From Okapia johnstoni (taxonomy: Eukaryota; Chordata; Mammalia; Artiodactyla; Giraffidae), in assembly GCA_024291935.2 (NCBI GenBank), contig CM044318.1:82904001-82968000 (forward strand): DNA of 64,000 bases, given 5' to 3'. Below the pieces are notes generated by a model. It had not been told where the DNA came from. It made no database searches and was given only the letters and a program-made list of their open reading frames with translations. This document shows, piece by piece, positions 21,474 to 33,150 of this stretch. The position numbers and the translations under genes were made by a program. Every line of letters begins with the position of its first letter. The stretch's first letter is position 1.

Positions 21474-24400
21474 ATGGCAACAGGACCATACTTATCAATA
21501 ATTACCTTAAATGTAAATGGGTTGAATGCCCCAACCAAAATACAAAGACTGGCTGAATGGATAAAAAAACAAGACCCCTATATATGCTGTCTACAAGAGA
21601 CCCACCTCAAAACTAGGGACACATATCAACTGAAAGTGAAGGGCTAGAAAAACATACTTCATGCAAATGGAGACCAAAAGAAAGCAGGAGTTGCAATACT
21701 CATTTCAGATAAAATAGACTTTAAAATAAAGGCTGTGAAAAGAGACAAAGAAGGACACTACATAATGATCAAAGGGTCAATCCAAGAAGAAGATGTAACA
21801 ATTATAAATATACATGCACGCAACATAGGAGCACCACATTATGTAAGGCAAATACTAACAAGTATGAAAGGGGACATTAACAATAACACAATAATAGTGG
21901 GAGACTGTAATACTCCACTCACACATATGGATAGATCAACTAAACAGAAAATTAACAAGGAAACACAAACTTTAAATGATACAATAGACAAATTAGATTT
22001 AATTGATATTTACAGGACATTCCACCCCAAAACAATCAATTTCACCTTTTTCTCAAGTGCACACGGAACTTTCTCCAGGATAGATCACATCCTGGGCCAT
22101 AAATCTAGCCTTGGTAAATTCCAAAAAATTGAAATCATCCCAGTCATCTTCTCTGACCACAATGCAGTAAGATTAGACTTCAATTACAGGAAAAAAACTA
22201 TTAAAAATTCCAACTTATGGAGGCTAAAAAACACGCTTCTGAATAACCAACAAATCACAGAAGAAATCAAAAAAGAAATCAAAATATGCATAGAAATGAA
22301 TGAAAATGAAAACACAACAACCCAAAACCTATGGGACACTGTAAAAGCAATGCTAAGGGGAAGGTTCATAGCAATACAGGCGTACCTCAAGAAACAAGAA
22401 AAAAATCAAATAAATAACCTAACTCTACACCTAAAGCCACTAGAAAAGGAAGAAATGAAGAACCCCAGGGTTAGTAGAAGGAAAGAAATCTTAAAAATCA
22501 GGGCAGAAATAAATGCAAAAGAAACAAAAGAGACCATAGCAAAAATCAACAAAACTAAAAGCTGGTTTTTCGAGAAGATAAACAAAATTGACAAATCATT
22601 AGCCAGACTCATCAAGAAACAAAGGAAGAAGAATCAGATCAACAAAATTAGAAATGAAAATGGAGAGGTCACAACAGACTACACAGAAACACAAAGGATC
22701 ATAAGAGACTACTACCAACAGCTATATGCCAATAAAATGGACAACTTGGAAGAAATGGACAAATTCTTAGAAAAGTATAACTTTCCAATACTAAACCAGG
22801 AAGAAATAGAAGATCTTAACAGACCCATCACAAGCATGGAAATCGAAACTGTAACCAGAAATCTTCCAGCAAACAAAAGCCCAGGACCAGATGGCTTCAC
22901 AGCTGAATTCTACCAAAAATTCAGAGAAGAGCTAACACCTATCCTACTCAAACTCTTCCAGAAAATTGCAGAAGATGGTAAACTTCCAAACTCATTCTAT
23001 GAGGCCACCATCACCCTAATTCCAAAACCAGACAAAGATGCCACAAAAAAAGAAAACTACAGGCCAATATCACTGATGAACATAGATGCAAAAATCCTTA
23101 ATAAAATTCTAGCAAACAGAATCCAACATCATATTAGAAAGATCATACATCATGACCAAGTGGGCTTTATCCCAGGAATGCAATGTTTCTTTAACATCCT
23201 CAAATCAATCAATGTAATACACCACATTAACAAATTGAAAGATAAAAACCATATGATTATCTCAATAGATGCAGAAAAAGCCTTTGACAAAATTCAACAT
23301 CCATTTATGATAAAAACCCTCCAGAAAGCAGGAATAGAAGGAACATACCTCAACATAATAAAAGCTATATATGACAAACCCACAGCAAACATTATCCTCA
23401 ATGGTGAAAAATTGAAAGCATTTCCCCTCAAGTCAGGAACAAGGCAAGGGTGCCCACTTTCACCACTACTATTCAACATAGTTTTGGAAATTTTGGCCAC
23501 AGCAATCAGATCAGAAAAAGAAATAAAAGGAATACAGATAGGAAAATAAGAAGTAAAACTCTCACTATTTGCAGATGACATGATCCTCTATATAGAAAAC
23601 CCTAAAGATTCTACCAGAAAATTACTAGAGCTAATCAATGAATATAGTAAAGTTGCAGGATATAAAATTAACACATAGAAATCCCTTGCATTCCTATACA
23701 CCAATAATGAGAAAACAGAAAGAGAAATTAAGGAAACAATACCATTCACCATTACAACAAAAAGAATAAAATACTTAGGAATATATCTACCTAAAGAAAC
23801 AAAAGACTTAAATATATAGAAAACCATAAAACACTGATGAAAGAAATCAAAAAGGACACAAACAGATGGAGAAATATACCGTGTTCATGGATTGGAAGAA
23901 TTAATATAGTGAAAATGAGTATACTACCCAAAGCAATCTATAGATCTAATGCAATCCCTATCAAGCTACCAACAGTATTTTTCACAGAACTAGAACAAAT
24001 CATTTCGCAATTTGTATGGAAATATAAGAAACCTCGAATAGCCAAAGCAATCTTGAGAAAGAAGAATGGAACTGGAGGAATCAATCTGCCTGACTTCAGG
24101 CTCTACTACAAAGCCACAGTCATCAAGACAGTATGGTACTGGCACAAAGATAGAAATATAGATCAATGGAACAAAATAGAAAGCCCAGAGATAAATCCAC
24201 GCACCTATGGACACCTTATCTTCGACAAAGGAGGCAAGAATATACAATGGAGAAAAGACAGTCTCTTTAACAAGTGGTGCTGGGAAAACTGGTCAACCAC
24301 TTGTAAAAGAATGAAACTCGAACACTTTCTAACACCATACACAAAAATAAAGTCAAAATGGATTAAAGATCTAAACGTAAGACCAGAAACTATAAAACTC

Positions 24401-25294
24401 CTAGAGGAAAACATAGGCAAAACACTCTCCGACATAAATCACAGCAGGATCCTCCATGACCCACCTCCCAGAATATTGGAAATAAAAGCAAAAATAAACA
24501 AATGGGACCTAAATAAAATTAAAAGCTTTTGCACAACAAAGGAAACTATAAGCAAGGTGAAAAGACAGCCTTCAGAATGGGAGAAAATAATAGCAAACGA
24601 AGCAACAGACAAACAATTAATCTCAAAAATATACAAGCAACTCCTGCAGCTCAATTCCAGAAAAATAAACGACCCAATCAAAAAATGGGCCAAAGAACTA
24701 AACAGACATTTCTCCAAAGAAGACATACAGATGGCTAACAAACACATGAAAAGATGCTCAACATCACTCATTATTAGAGAAATGCAAATCAAAACCACAA
24801 TGAGGTACCATTTCACACCAGTCAGAATGGCTGCTATCCAACAGTCTACAAGCAATAAATGCTGGAGAGGGTGTGGAGAAAAGGGAACCCTCTTACACTG
24901 TTGGTGGGAATGCAAACTAGTACAGCCACTATGGAGAAGAGTGTGGAGATTCCTTAAAAAACTGGGAATAGAACTGCCATATGACCCAGCAATCCCACTG
25001 CTGGGCATACACACCAAGGAAACCAGAATTGAAAGAGACACGTGTACCCCAATGTTCATCGCAGCACTGTTTACAATAGCCAGGACATGGAAGCAACCTA
25101 GATGTCCATCAGCAGACGAATGGATAAGGAAGCTGTGGTACATATACACAATGAAATATTACTCAGCCATTAAAAAGAATACATTTGAATCAGTTCTACT
25201 GAGATGGATGAAACTGGAGCCCATTATACAGAGTGAAGTAACCCAGAAAGAAAAACACCAATACAGTATACTAAGGCATATATATGGAATTTGA
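21474..25294 (+). pseudogene. ORF2: L1 ORF2 (endonuclease and reverse transcriptase), disabled
   Basis: Starts MATGPYLSIITLNVNGLNAP. Domains in order: APE-type endonuclease (catalytic NVNG, QETH, GDxN, IDH and SDHNAV segments present), Z region, reverse transcriptase with FADD at 23568-23579, and the C-terminal cysteine motif CX3CX7HX4C from 24860. Lesions: TAG at 21645-21647 at a position that is usually tryptophan; TAA at 23547-23549 just before the FADD block; TAG at 23676-23678; one extra base near 23810, after which the frame runs open to TGA at 25292-25294. The long open parts are 21735-23549 and 23837-25294. In addition the normally conserved Y-A-P-N endonuclease segment reads H-A-R-N, so a catalytic tyrosine is replaced, and GDFN reads GDCN. 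Confidence 0.95.
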
Positions 25295-25695
25295 AAGATG
25301 GTAACGATAACCCTATATGCGAGACAGAATAAGAGACACAGATGCATAGAACAGTCTTATGGACTCTGAAGGAGAAGGTGAGGGTGGGACGTTCTGAGAG
25401 AATAGCATTGAAACATGTATATTATCATATGTGAAACAGAACACCATTCCAGGTTCGATGCATGAGACAAATGCTCAGGGCTGGGGCAATGGGATGACCC
25501 AGAGGGATGGGATGGGGAGGGAGGTGGGAGTGGGGTTCAAGATGGGAAACACATATAAACCCATGGCTGATTCATGTCAATGTATGGCAAAAACCACTAC
25601 AATATTGTAAAGTAATTACCCCAACTAAAATAAATAAATTTATTAAAAAAATAATAATGAATAAATAAATATATGATTTACAACTAAAAAAATTT
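25295..25695 (+). other. L1 3'UTR and A-rich tail
   Basis: Includes a G-rich tract at about 25500-25536 ('gggatgggatggggagggag' and on), a common feature of L1 3'UTRs that can form G-quadruplexes, then 'gtaaagtaattaccccaact', AATAAA-type hexamers near 25630, and an A/T-rich tail to the TSD. The same 3' end recurs at 44923-45075 and 46202-46800. Confidence 0.88.
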
Positions 25696-25707
25696 TTTTC
25701 TGGGTTA

Positions 25708-26849
25708 TGAGCTTCATGAAGAGAGATTGGAGTCATATTCAGTGTACACTTTTAGTGTCTAGACACTTCCTGGCAAACAGTAGGTGCTCAAAGATGCTAA
25801 GGAATGGTTGAGTTCAAGCGAGAGCTGGCAGAAGCCTGAACTCAGAAGCAGGGGCTGAGGGGAGAGCCGTGTGATGACTACACCAGCAGCTCCAGAAGTA
25901 CATGAATCAGAACCTGGGGCTTTGGGGGCCAACGAACAAGAACTGATGGAGATATCGTCATTTATTCACTCACATTGCCCAAGTGCCAACTTTGTGCCAA
26001 GTAGCACACTGACATCTGAGAACAAAGCAATGAACAATGAGTGGTCTACCAGACCCTAAGGGCTTCAGCACCAAGAGCTAGGGGGTGAACCGGGCTTGGG
26101 AGGGAAAGCAGGAAGCCCCCTGAAGGAGTGTTGCCCCTGCAGAGACGTCCGAAGCCACAAACCTGAGAAGCCAGCCAGCACTCAGTGCTCAGCTCTATAT
26201 GTTTGGCCTCAAGCGCCCTCCTAGTCTTGGGCCCTTACTCACCAGGATTCACTGCTTAGACTCAACACTGACAAAACCAACCACTATGGTGAACCCCAGT
26301 TTAGGGTGCAAGATCATTAACTTGGAAATGCCTCTCCTACCAGCCTGGTAATGTGGCATGAGAAACGGACAGAATTAGACCTAAACGATGATGCCTTTCT
26401 TCTTGGGAAATCAAACTTGCCCTTGGTCCGTGATGATACCTTATTACACACACCATTATCGACACATTCAATCTAAGAGACATTTATCTTCTATTTTAAG
26501 GAATTGTGATAACTCATTATGGAAAAGAAAAAAAAAGATCAGCCACAGTTCATTACATGTTTTCCTTCAATTAGATAGAGATCTCAGTGGATTATATTCA
26601 AAAAGATACTGGTCTTTCCTCTGACCTGGATTTTCACCGGGGTTTCTCAATAGCGGGTGGTGGTTACTGAGGCAAAGTCAATGATATATGGTAAGCAAGT
26701 ATATGCATTACTGCATTTTCAATTTTCCTCAAGTCAACTGTTTGAGCCATAGTAACTAGATAGAAATAAATAACTTCTCTCTACTGTTTCTAATGATTTT
26801 CACTCTAGAAATATGATGGGCATGATGGAAAAAGTCTTAAGATTGGTAT
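25708..26849. other. unique noncoding DNA
   Basis: Apparently single copy. 'cctggcaaacagtaggtgct' at about 25770-25790 could be a last trace of an L2 or MIR end. No exon recognised. Confidence 0.5.
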
Positions 26850-27020
26850 AACAAGTTGTTTCTGCAGCTAAGCAGGAAATTTGACCTCTATTACTTTTTT
26901 CCTCATCTGGAAAAATGGTTAGAATGGTAATCACTTCAAAATGCTGTCGTGAAGGTTAATAATGCACTTCTCAAAATCATTATAACATATTCTAGCAAGA
27001 GCAATTATTACTGTATTCAT
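26850..27020 (+). repeat. MIR SINE
   Basis: 'tttgacctctattacttttt', 'cctcatctggaaaaatggtt' and 'gctgtcgtgaaggttaataa' appear in MIR order, near 26880-26965. Confidence 0.8.
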
Positions 27021-27285
27021 TTGTTAAGTAAAAGAGTTTTAAGTTGTATAGACATATCATTAAAAATAATTGTGTCTTAAGCTTGTGTAACTTTAAAAAA
27101 AAAAAATCTAGCATGCAAATCATACTTATTTTTCCAAATGCCCATAGCCATCATGATCACTTTTGCTCCCCTAAATTTTATAAGTCCCTCCTTCCATTGT
27201 GGGAACATCCCTTACATGACCCTTGTATTTAACATAAATAAGCAAGGTCAATTTTCAGGTATTTGATGTTCTTTTGGTAAAAGAC

Positions 27286-27506
27286 TATGCTTCCCTGGGG
27301 GCTCAGCAGTAGAGAATTAGCCGGCAGTGCAAGAGCTGCAGGAGACATAGGTTTGTTCCCTGGGCTGGGAAGACCCCCTGGAAGAAGAAATGGCAACCCA
27401 CTCCAGTGTTCTTACCTGGAGAATCCCATGGACATAGAAGCCTGGTGGGTTACAGTCCACAGGGTCACAAAAAGTCAGACACAACTAAAGTGATTCAGTA
27501 CACATG
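27286..27506 (+). mobile_element. Bov-tA SINE
   Basis: Starts 'atgcttccctgggggctcag' and ends 'acacaactaaagtgattcag'. Diverged TSD: 27274-27285 tggtaaaagact and about 27506-27517 tgggaaaagatt. Confidence 0.9.
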
Positions 27507-27703
27507 GGAAAAGATTGCATAAATAAGAGAGGAAGACAAGAATTTAGCCAGCAAAATTACAGAAGTTTCCTCATGAACCAAGTCTCCATGGGTTATCTGG
27601 TGAGTAACTGAAGCTGGTTTAAGAATTTGGATGCCATGGAAGCAAGTTTTTTTTCACCTGGAGCCAAAGATTTCCATTATCCAATTTTGTCTGAAAGCAG
27701 AGT

Positions 27704-28117
27704 CGTTGCTGTTCTGTTGCTAAGGCATGTCTGATTCTTTGCGACCCCATGGACTGCAGCAAGCCAGGCTCCTCTGTCCTTCACCATCTCTCAGAGTTTG
27801 CTCAAACTCATGTCCATTGAGTCAATGATGCTATTCAACCATCTCATCCTCTGTCGCTCTCTTCTCCTTTTGCCTTCCATTTTTCCCAGCCTCAGGTTCT
27901 TTTCCAATGAGTCAGCTCTTCGCATCAGGTGGCCAAAGTATTGGAACTTCAGCTTCAGCATCAGTCCTTCTGATGAATATTCAGGGTTGATTTCCCTTAG
28001 GATTGACCAGTTTGATGATTGACTGGTTTGATCTTTCTACAGTCCAAGGGACTCTCAAGAGTCTTCTCCAGCACCACAATTCAAAAGCATCAATTCTTTG
28101 GCGCTCAGCCTTCTTTC
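27704..28117 (-). mobile_element. BovB 3' end
   Basis: Minus-strand BovB with its 3' end at the left and 5' truncation at the right. A 9-bp TSD, AAGCAGAGT, lies at 27695-27703 and 28118-28126. It contains a local 16-bp tandem duplication at 28001-28032. Confidence 0.94.
28001..28032. repeat. 16-bp tandem duplication in BovB
   Basis: gattgaccagtttgat at 28001-28016 is followed by gattgactggtttgat at 28017-28032. Other BovB copies carry the unit once. Confidence 0.85.
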
Positions 28118-28126
28118 AAGCAGAGT

Positions 28127-28959
28127 AGCCCAAAGTTGGTAAAGCAGGCAGGAACACAGAGTGAAGACACTTTGGGCCATATCATGTTATTGGGGCTAGG
28201 GGTGTGAGGGCCATGGCAGAGGATTCTGAGGCTTTGGTCCTTTTGGCAACTTACATCCCATTCACTTTTTCAGAAGAATGAGCATTGAGCCACACACAAA
28301 CATCAGCCTCATTTTCTCCCTGGTTGATTTCTCCCACACTTAACCTCCTTCCCTCTTCAGCTCTCATCCCTTCAGAATATCTCTCCTCCAGCATCCCTGG
28401 TTCCAAGAAGAATCAGAGGCTGGTGGGGAGGGAGCCATGGGGAGGAAGGGCAATGCCCTTGAGTTGTTCCCATGATCCCGGCATCTCTATTCCATCATCG
28501 TAGCCAGCTTCAGATTTTATCCACCTTCCCACTGAGATCTCAGCTTGCACTTCAGTTTTTCTTCTGAAAAGATTGCAGGGTGTTTGTGTTTTAAGGTATT
28601 GAAAACTATCTACACTTTAGCAAAACATTCATCTTTAAAAGTGACTCTCTTGTCCATGGCCTTCATACTAAATGAAGGTCAGGGTTAAAATTCAACCCTT
28701 TCTGTGGGCACTTTCCTCAATGAGAAAACCAAAATCGGGTCTGAAGTAGATTAAATAACCTGAGGCATCACTAGAAACAAGTACACGTGTTTCGCCATTT
28801 AAATGTCTTAAGGGTTCAAATCCCTTAGCGTTTGGTGACACGCTGTCCCTAGGCTCTGCCCCAGACTGAAGCTGAACACCTCAGAACTGTTTATTTCTTC
28901 TTCCAGTATCCCCACAACATGCAGAATCCCAGGATGTGGGACCTTTGGAAATATCCACA
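28127..28959. other. unique noncoding DNA
   Basis: No recognised repeat or gene. Confidence 0.5.
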
Positions 28960-29150
28960 AATTCCCAAGCTTTCACTGCTTGAGAATCATCTGGGGTGTT
29001 TGTTCCCATGCATTTTCCCAGGCTGCTCTGCTGGAAAACCTCATGAGGTTTGGGGGCAGGAGGCGACCATCTGAATTTAAAGATTTAACAGGTTCTGCAT
29101 GTGATGCTGATACAAGCAGCCCATGGAAAACACTTTAAAAATACTCAATA
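28960..29150 (+). repeat. MER20-like hAT-Charlie fragment
   Basis: 'actgcttgagaatcatctgg' near 28977-28996, and 'ggttctgcatgtgatgctga' with a decayed end near 29091-29110, follow the order of MER20-type nonautonomous hAT elements. No transposase is encoded. Confidence 0.6.
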
Positions 29151-29992
29151 ATAAGGTGGCATTTTCCACTGAGGGTGCTCTCCACTCACCCTGCAGCCTT
29201 TGACATGATCAAAGAAACACGCCATGCTTGTGATAGACTTACGAAGAAAACAAACCCAGCAGAAAGGGAACTCAATAGTATCAGCCTCTTCCAGGTCTTA
29301 CATGTAACTATTATCTTGCCTGACTCATACTTCATTACATGAGACTTGACGTACAAGATTAATATCATACACAGTTATTTCATCCACACACAAACTCCGT
29401 GCTGGCACTTCAGAACAGAAGTGAACTAATTTTAGTAAATCATTCATGGTGACTTAAGGAGACTTAGGCTGTTCAAGAAAGTCTAAGAAATGGCGATATA
29501 CAGCAGCTTCGAAACACAGTCCAGGTGAAGCTGAATTTTGGGAACATCTTCAACCTTGTGGGTTCATGACTCAAAAATGGGGAAACTTCTTGCATAGGAG
29601 CTGGAACATTTCCCAAGTGAACAGAGATCAGTCACGAACTCAAACACTAAACCAGTGACACAACTGATAATTTCAGTAAAAGTCACTCAAAATATATTGT
29701 ATTCAACAAAGCTTTGACTGTGATTTACCTTTGTTAGTGTTTCTTGAGCATAATATTATTGGAATACATTCTTGTTAGGGACCCAGAGGGGCTTGTACTA
29801 AAATCTCTGCCTTGTCACACTGACTTACTCATGATTCAATCATGAGCCTTTATATTTGTTTCCCAGAGTGGCTCCTGCTCTTGACACTTCCTAAAAGGAA
29901 ATGAATGTCCATGTGGGATGGTTGGTTGCAGTTCAGGAAAGGTCTGCAGTTTTGAAAAGCCCATCAAGTTGCTCCTTGTTTAGAACTTCCCT
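29151..29992. other. unique noncoding DNA
   Basis: No recognised repeat or gene in this AT-richer stretch. Confidence 0.5.
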
Positions 29993-30002
29993 GGTGTTCT
30001 TG

Positions 30003-30224
30003 TGTATGTGTGCGCTTGGTCACTCAGTGGTGTCCAACTCTGTGACCCCATGGACTGCTGTCCACCAGGCTCCTCTGTCCATGGAATTTCCCAGGCAAGA
30101 AAATGGAGTGAGTTGCTAGTTCCTACTCCAGGGAATCTTCCCGAGCCAGAGATCAAACCTGCATCTCTTGCATCTCCTGTGTTGGCAGGCATATTCTTTA
30201 CCACTGAGCCACGTGAGAAGCCCA
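30003..30224 (-). mobile_element. Bov-tA SINE
   Basis: Minus-strand copy with the head at the right. Exact 10-bp TSD, GGTGTTCTTG, at 29993-30002 and 30225-30234. Confidence 0.93.
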
Positions 30225-30234
30225 GGTGTTCTTG

Positions 30235-31199
30235 ACAAAGGATCTAAAAGCAGGAGAAATTAACATCTTGGCTCTTAACCTGCTGTATCTCAAGATGCAC
30301 AGACACTGAACTGGCTTCTGCTACAGCTGCTGTTTTGTGCACACACACTTTCTCTCTCAAGAAGGAATCCCTACGGCTCTTTTTGAATGCCAAGACCACC
30401 TTGATCTGGGGCTCCATGAGTTCTTGTTCCTATTATGAGGATGACAATCATCCCTTTAACAACACGCCAAGAGATCAAAGATGTGTATAGCACGTCACTA
30501 AAATCAGAGTGTCAACTCCTGGGGGCATGACATACACTTCTCTTAATTCCTACTGACAATACTCTCACTGGATGGTTTTGTCCTTGCGATCCTGGTGGAT
30601 GTGCTAGAGGAGACGCTCCTGCAAGAAGGACAGAAGGGCCATATGCCATCTGCTCAATGGAAATAACTCCCATTAAAGGCACAGAGTTTGAATGCATTTG
30701 TCTGCAAGCCGAACCTCTCCGAGTGGGATTTCACTATACCAACGTTAATCCTACTTATATAATCAACTGCTTGGGACTTTCTAGAGACAGTGTGATTTAG
30801 CAAGAAGCTGTTCTTGTTCTGGGTATTAAATGGGATCCCAGGATAAGGGTCCTGTCGACGTCAACTTCAGCTTGGCACCCAAGAGCTCCTCCTGCAGCTA
30901 ATGGATGTCCCAGACTCGAGTGCTCAGGCAGCAGTGAACAGACGTGATTCACCAGGTTTCCAGGCACACACTCCAAGGTTATAAGGAAAAGGAGTGAGGA
31001 AACGAGGGAAGTTGGACTGTTTTGGATGGTGGTAAACTTGGAAGGGCAGCTACATCCAAAAGGACCTGCAACTACAGAGCTCCGTCCAATGCTACTGGCA
31101 CAGTGGCAGCCCCAAACCACCAGATTTCCTGTGGGCTTTTTTTTAAGAAGCCAGATAATTGTTTTTTAAGGTGAAAGCCACTGATTTTTTTCTTAATCG
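30235..31199. other. unique noncoding DNA
   Basis: No recognised repeat or gene. A 107-codon antisense frame near 30797-31120 has no domain. Confidence 0.5.
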
Positions 31200-31603
31200 A
31201 TTTAATGCACACATATAATTAAAATCAAAGGCTTAGAAGCTATGGAGATGATAAAAAGATCCATTGCTGGGGTTGAGAGGAGGTGGAGGGAATGAACAGG
31301 CAAAGCTTGGAGGACTTTCAGGGAGTGAAATACTCTGGATGATATTACAGTGGTGGGTACACGTCATTACGATACGTTTGTCCAAAGGTTCGACCCCAAG
31401 AGTGAACCCTAATGTAAACCATGTGCTCTGGGTTGTGACAATGTGTCAATGTAAGTTCATCACTTGTAACAAATGAACCATCTAGGGAGGATGTTGACAG
31501 TGAGGGAGGCTGTCCACCTATGGGGAGGAGGTAGACAGGAAATCTCTGTACCTTCCCCATGTGCACAATTTTGCTGGGAACCTAAAGGGTCTAAAAATCC
31601 AAA
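31200..31603 (+). mobile_element. old L1 3'UTR fragment
   Basis: Matches the 3'UTR of older mammalian L1s in order: 'tggtgggtacacgtcattac', 'agtgaaccctaatgtaaacc', 'tgtgtcaatgtaagttcatc', 'aggaaatctctgtaccttcc'. An A-rich tail at 31598-31619 was the target of the CHR SINE that follows. Confidence 0.85.
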
Positions 31604-31619
31604 TTAAAAAGAAAAGAAA

Positions 31620-31966
31620 GGGAATTCACTGGCAGTATAGTGGTTAGGACTCCACGATCAAACCCAGGTTGAATCCTGGTTGGGGAATTAAGATCCCACA
31701 TGACACATGTGTGCCAAGTTGCTTCAGCTGGGCCCGACTTGGTGTGACCCTGTGGACTGTAGCTCACCAGGCTCCTCTGTCCATGAGATTCTCCAGGCAA
31801 GAATACTGGAGTGGGTTGCCACACCCTCCTCTGGGGATCTTCCCAACCCAGGGATCAAACCCACATCTCTTACGTCTCCTGCATCAGCAGGCAGGTTCTT
31901 TACAACTAGTGCCACCTGGGCAGCCCCCCCACATGATCTGTGATGTGACCAAAATAAATAAATTTT
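31620..31966 (+). mobile_element. CHR-type SINE split by a Bov-tA
   Basis: The CHR begins 'ggaattcactggcagtatag', reaches 'ttaagatcccacatgac' at about 31703, and resumes after the nested SINE at 'cccacatgatctgtgatgtg', ending in 'aaaataaataaatttttt'. TSD of 16 bp with one mismatch at 31604-31619 and 31967-31982 (ttaaaaag then a or t, then aaagaaa). Confidence 0.9.
31704..31927 (-). mobile_element. Bov-tA SINE nested in CHR
   Basis: Minus-strand Bov-tA with a 9-bp TSD, CCCACATGA, at 31695-31703 and 31928-31936, both copies made from the CHR body. It is the youngest layer of a three-level nest. Confidence 0.93.
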
Positions 31967-31982
31967 TTAAAAAGTAAAGAAA

Positions 31983-32380
31983 CTGAAAAAAAGAACCACA
32001 GGCTTATAGTATCAGTGGCCTCTGCCCCATTGCCCTCTAACCACCATCCTCAGTCGCCACTTTGAACTGCTCTGTTTATTTGTCCTGGCACGTTCTTCTC
32101 TATTACTGAAAAGTGTGGCTCTTCTACTCTTCATTAGCTTCGTTATTCTAAGCGTTGCCTATATCTTTTCTGCACTCACTGAGGCTGATATTTTTAGCTC
32201 CTCCTGCACTGACTCTGCCTACCCGGTCACAGTCCATCTACAGTGACCTGGGTCTCACCAGCTCTCAAGTGCTCTCTCCCTGGGGCATCCATGTGTCTTT
32301 CTACTGAGTTGACACCCCTATTTTCTGGATTCCATGGTTTTCTCAGTTGCCGTTTTGTTGAAATATATTTCTGGCAGTTC
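31983..32380. other. unique noncoding DNA
   Basis: No recognised repeat or gene. Confidence 0.5.
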
Positions 32381-33150
32381 CCTTTTAACGCTGCTTGGAT
32401 AGTAAAAATTTGGGGACTTCACACGTTGGAAATGGCTTTATTCCACTCACACCTAACTGTAATCTGGCTGGTAAGGATTTCTGCCTTGAAAATCACCTTC
32501 CTTCAGTTTTAAAGGCACTCTCTCCATATCTTCCTGTTTCCAGGGTTGCGTTAAGCAAATCTGACACTCTCGGATTCATGTTCCTTCAGCTGTGTCCTGC
32601 TTATCCCTCTGCGAATGTTGGGCTCTTCTCTTCATGCGTGCTGTTTGGACGTTTCACGGCGACAAAGGGAGGTGTCAGGTCGACCTCCTGGGCCTCAAGC
32701 CCTGCAGTGCCCCCGAGAGTGGGTGATCTTCGGCATGTGACATGACCTCACTGTGCCTCTATAAAACCAGGGTGAGTATCCTTCAGGTAGAGTGCTTATG
32801 CAGAGTAATGAGCTAATACATCAAAACCCTAGAACAGTGCTGGGTCTAGTGAGCAGCCAATGAATACTGGGCTTTCTGACTGCTGGTGCTATCATCATTC
32901 TTCATTCCAGCCTGGCTTTCCTTACGGTGGTTTGTATCCTTCCATCCTGCTACTTGAAATACTTCTTTGGTAATTTCCTGCCTCCTTTTTCTCTCATCCT
33001 TTGCCTTGGAATTCCTACCAGTCAGACATGGGATTCCTAGACACATCCTCTCCTGCTCCCAGCCTTTCCTAGTTCCGTTTCTCTGTTCTCGTTTTAATTA
33101 TCATTCTATTTCCTGAGATATTTCCTGGACTTCTGTTGCCCCATCCCGGT
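32381..33150. repeat. possible ancient interspersed repeat (unnamed), with an internal MIR
   Basis: The phrases 'gtaaggatttctgccttgaa' and 'catatcttcctgtttccagg' and the later 'tttcctgagatatttcctgg' resemble a widely dispersed old mammalian repeat. I cannot name the family and the similarity is weak. Confidence 0.35.
32725..32900 (+). repeat. MIR SINE
   Basis: 'gacctcactgtgcctctata', 'agtaatgagctaatacatca' and 'ctagaacagtgctgggtcta' occur in MIR order between 32740 and 32850. Confidence 0.78.

Larger units (their letters stand above)
17811..25695 (+). mobile_element. near-full-length bovid L1 LINE
   Basis: About 7.9 kb in order: 5'UTR (17811-20498), ORF1 (20499-21422), 51-bp spacer, ORF2 (21474-25294), 3'UTR and A-rich tail. 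The 5' end begins 'aagatggcggaggaatagga', with a YY1-type site at the very start as in intact mammalian L1s. A 12-bp repeat, TTTTCTGGGTTA, at 17800-17811 and 25696-25707 marks the target-site duplication. Inactivating changes visible by reading: one frameshift in ORF1, and three stops plus one frameshift in ORF2. No SINE or BovB has landed in it, and few lesions are present, so it is among the youngest long elements here. Confidence 0.96.
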
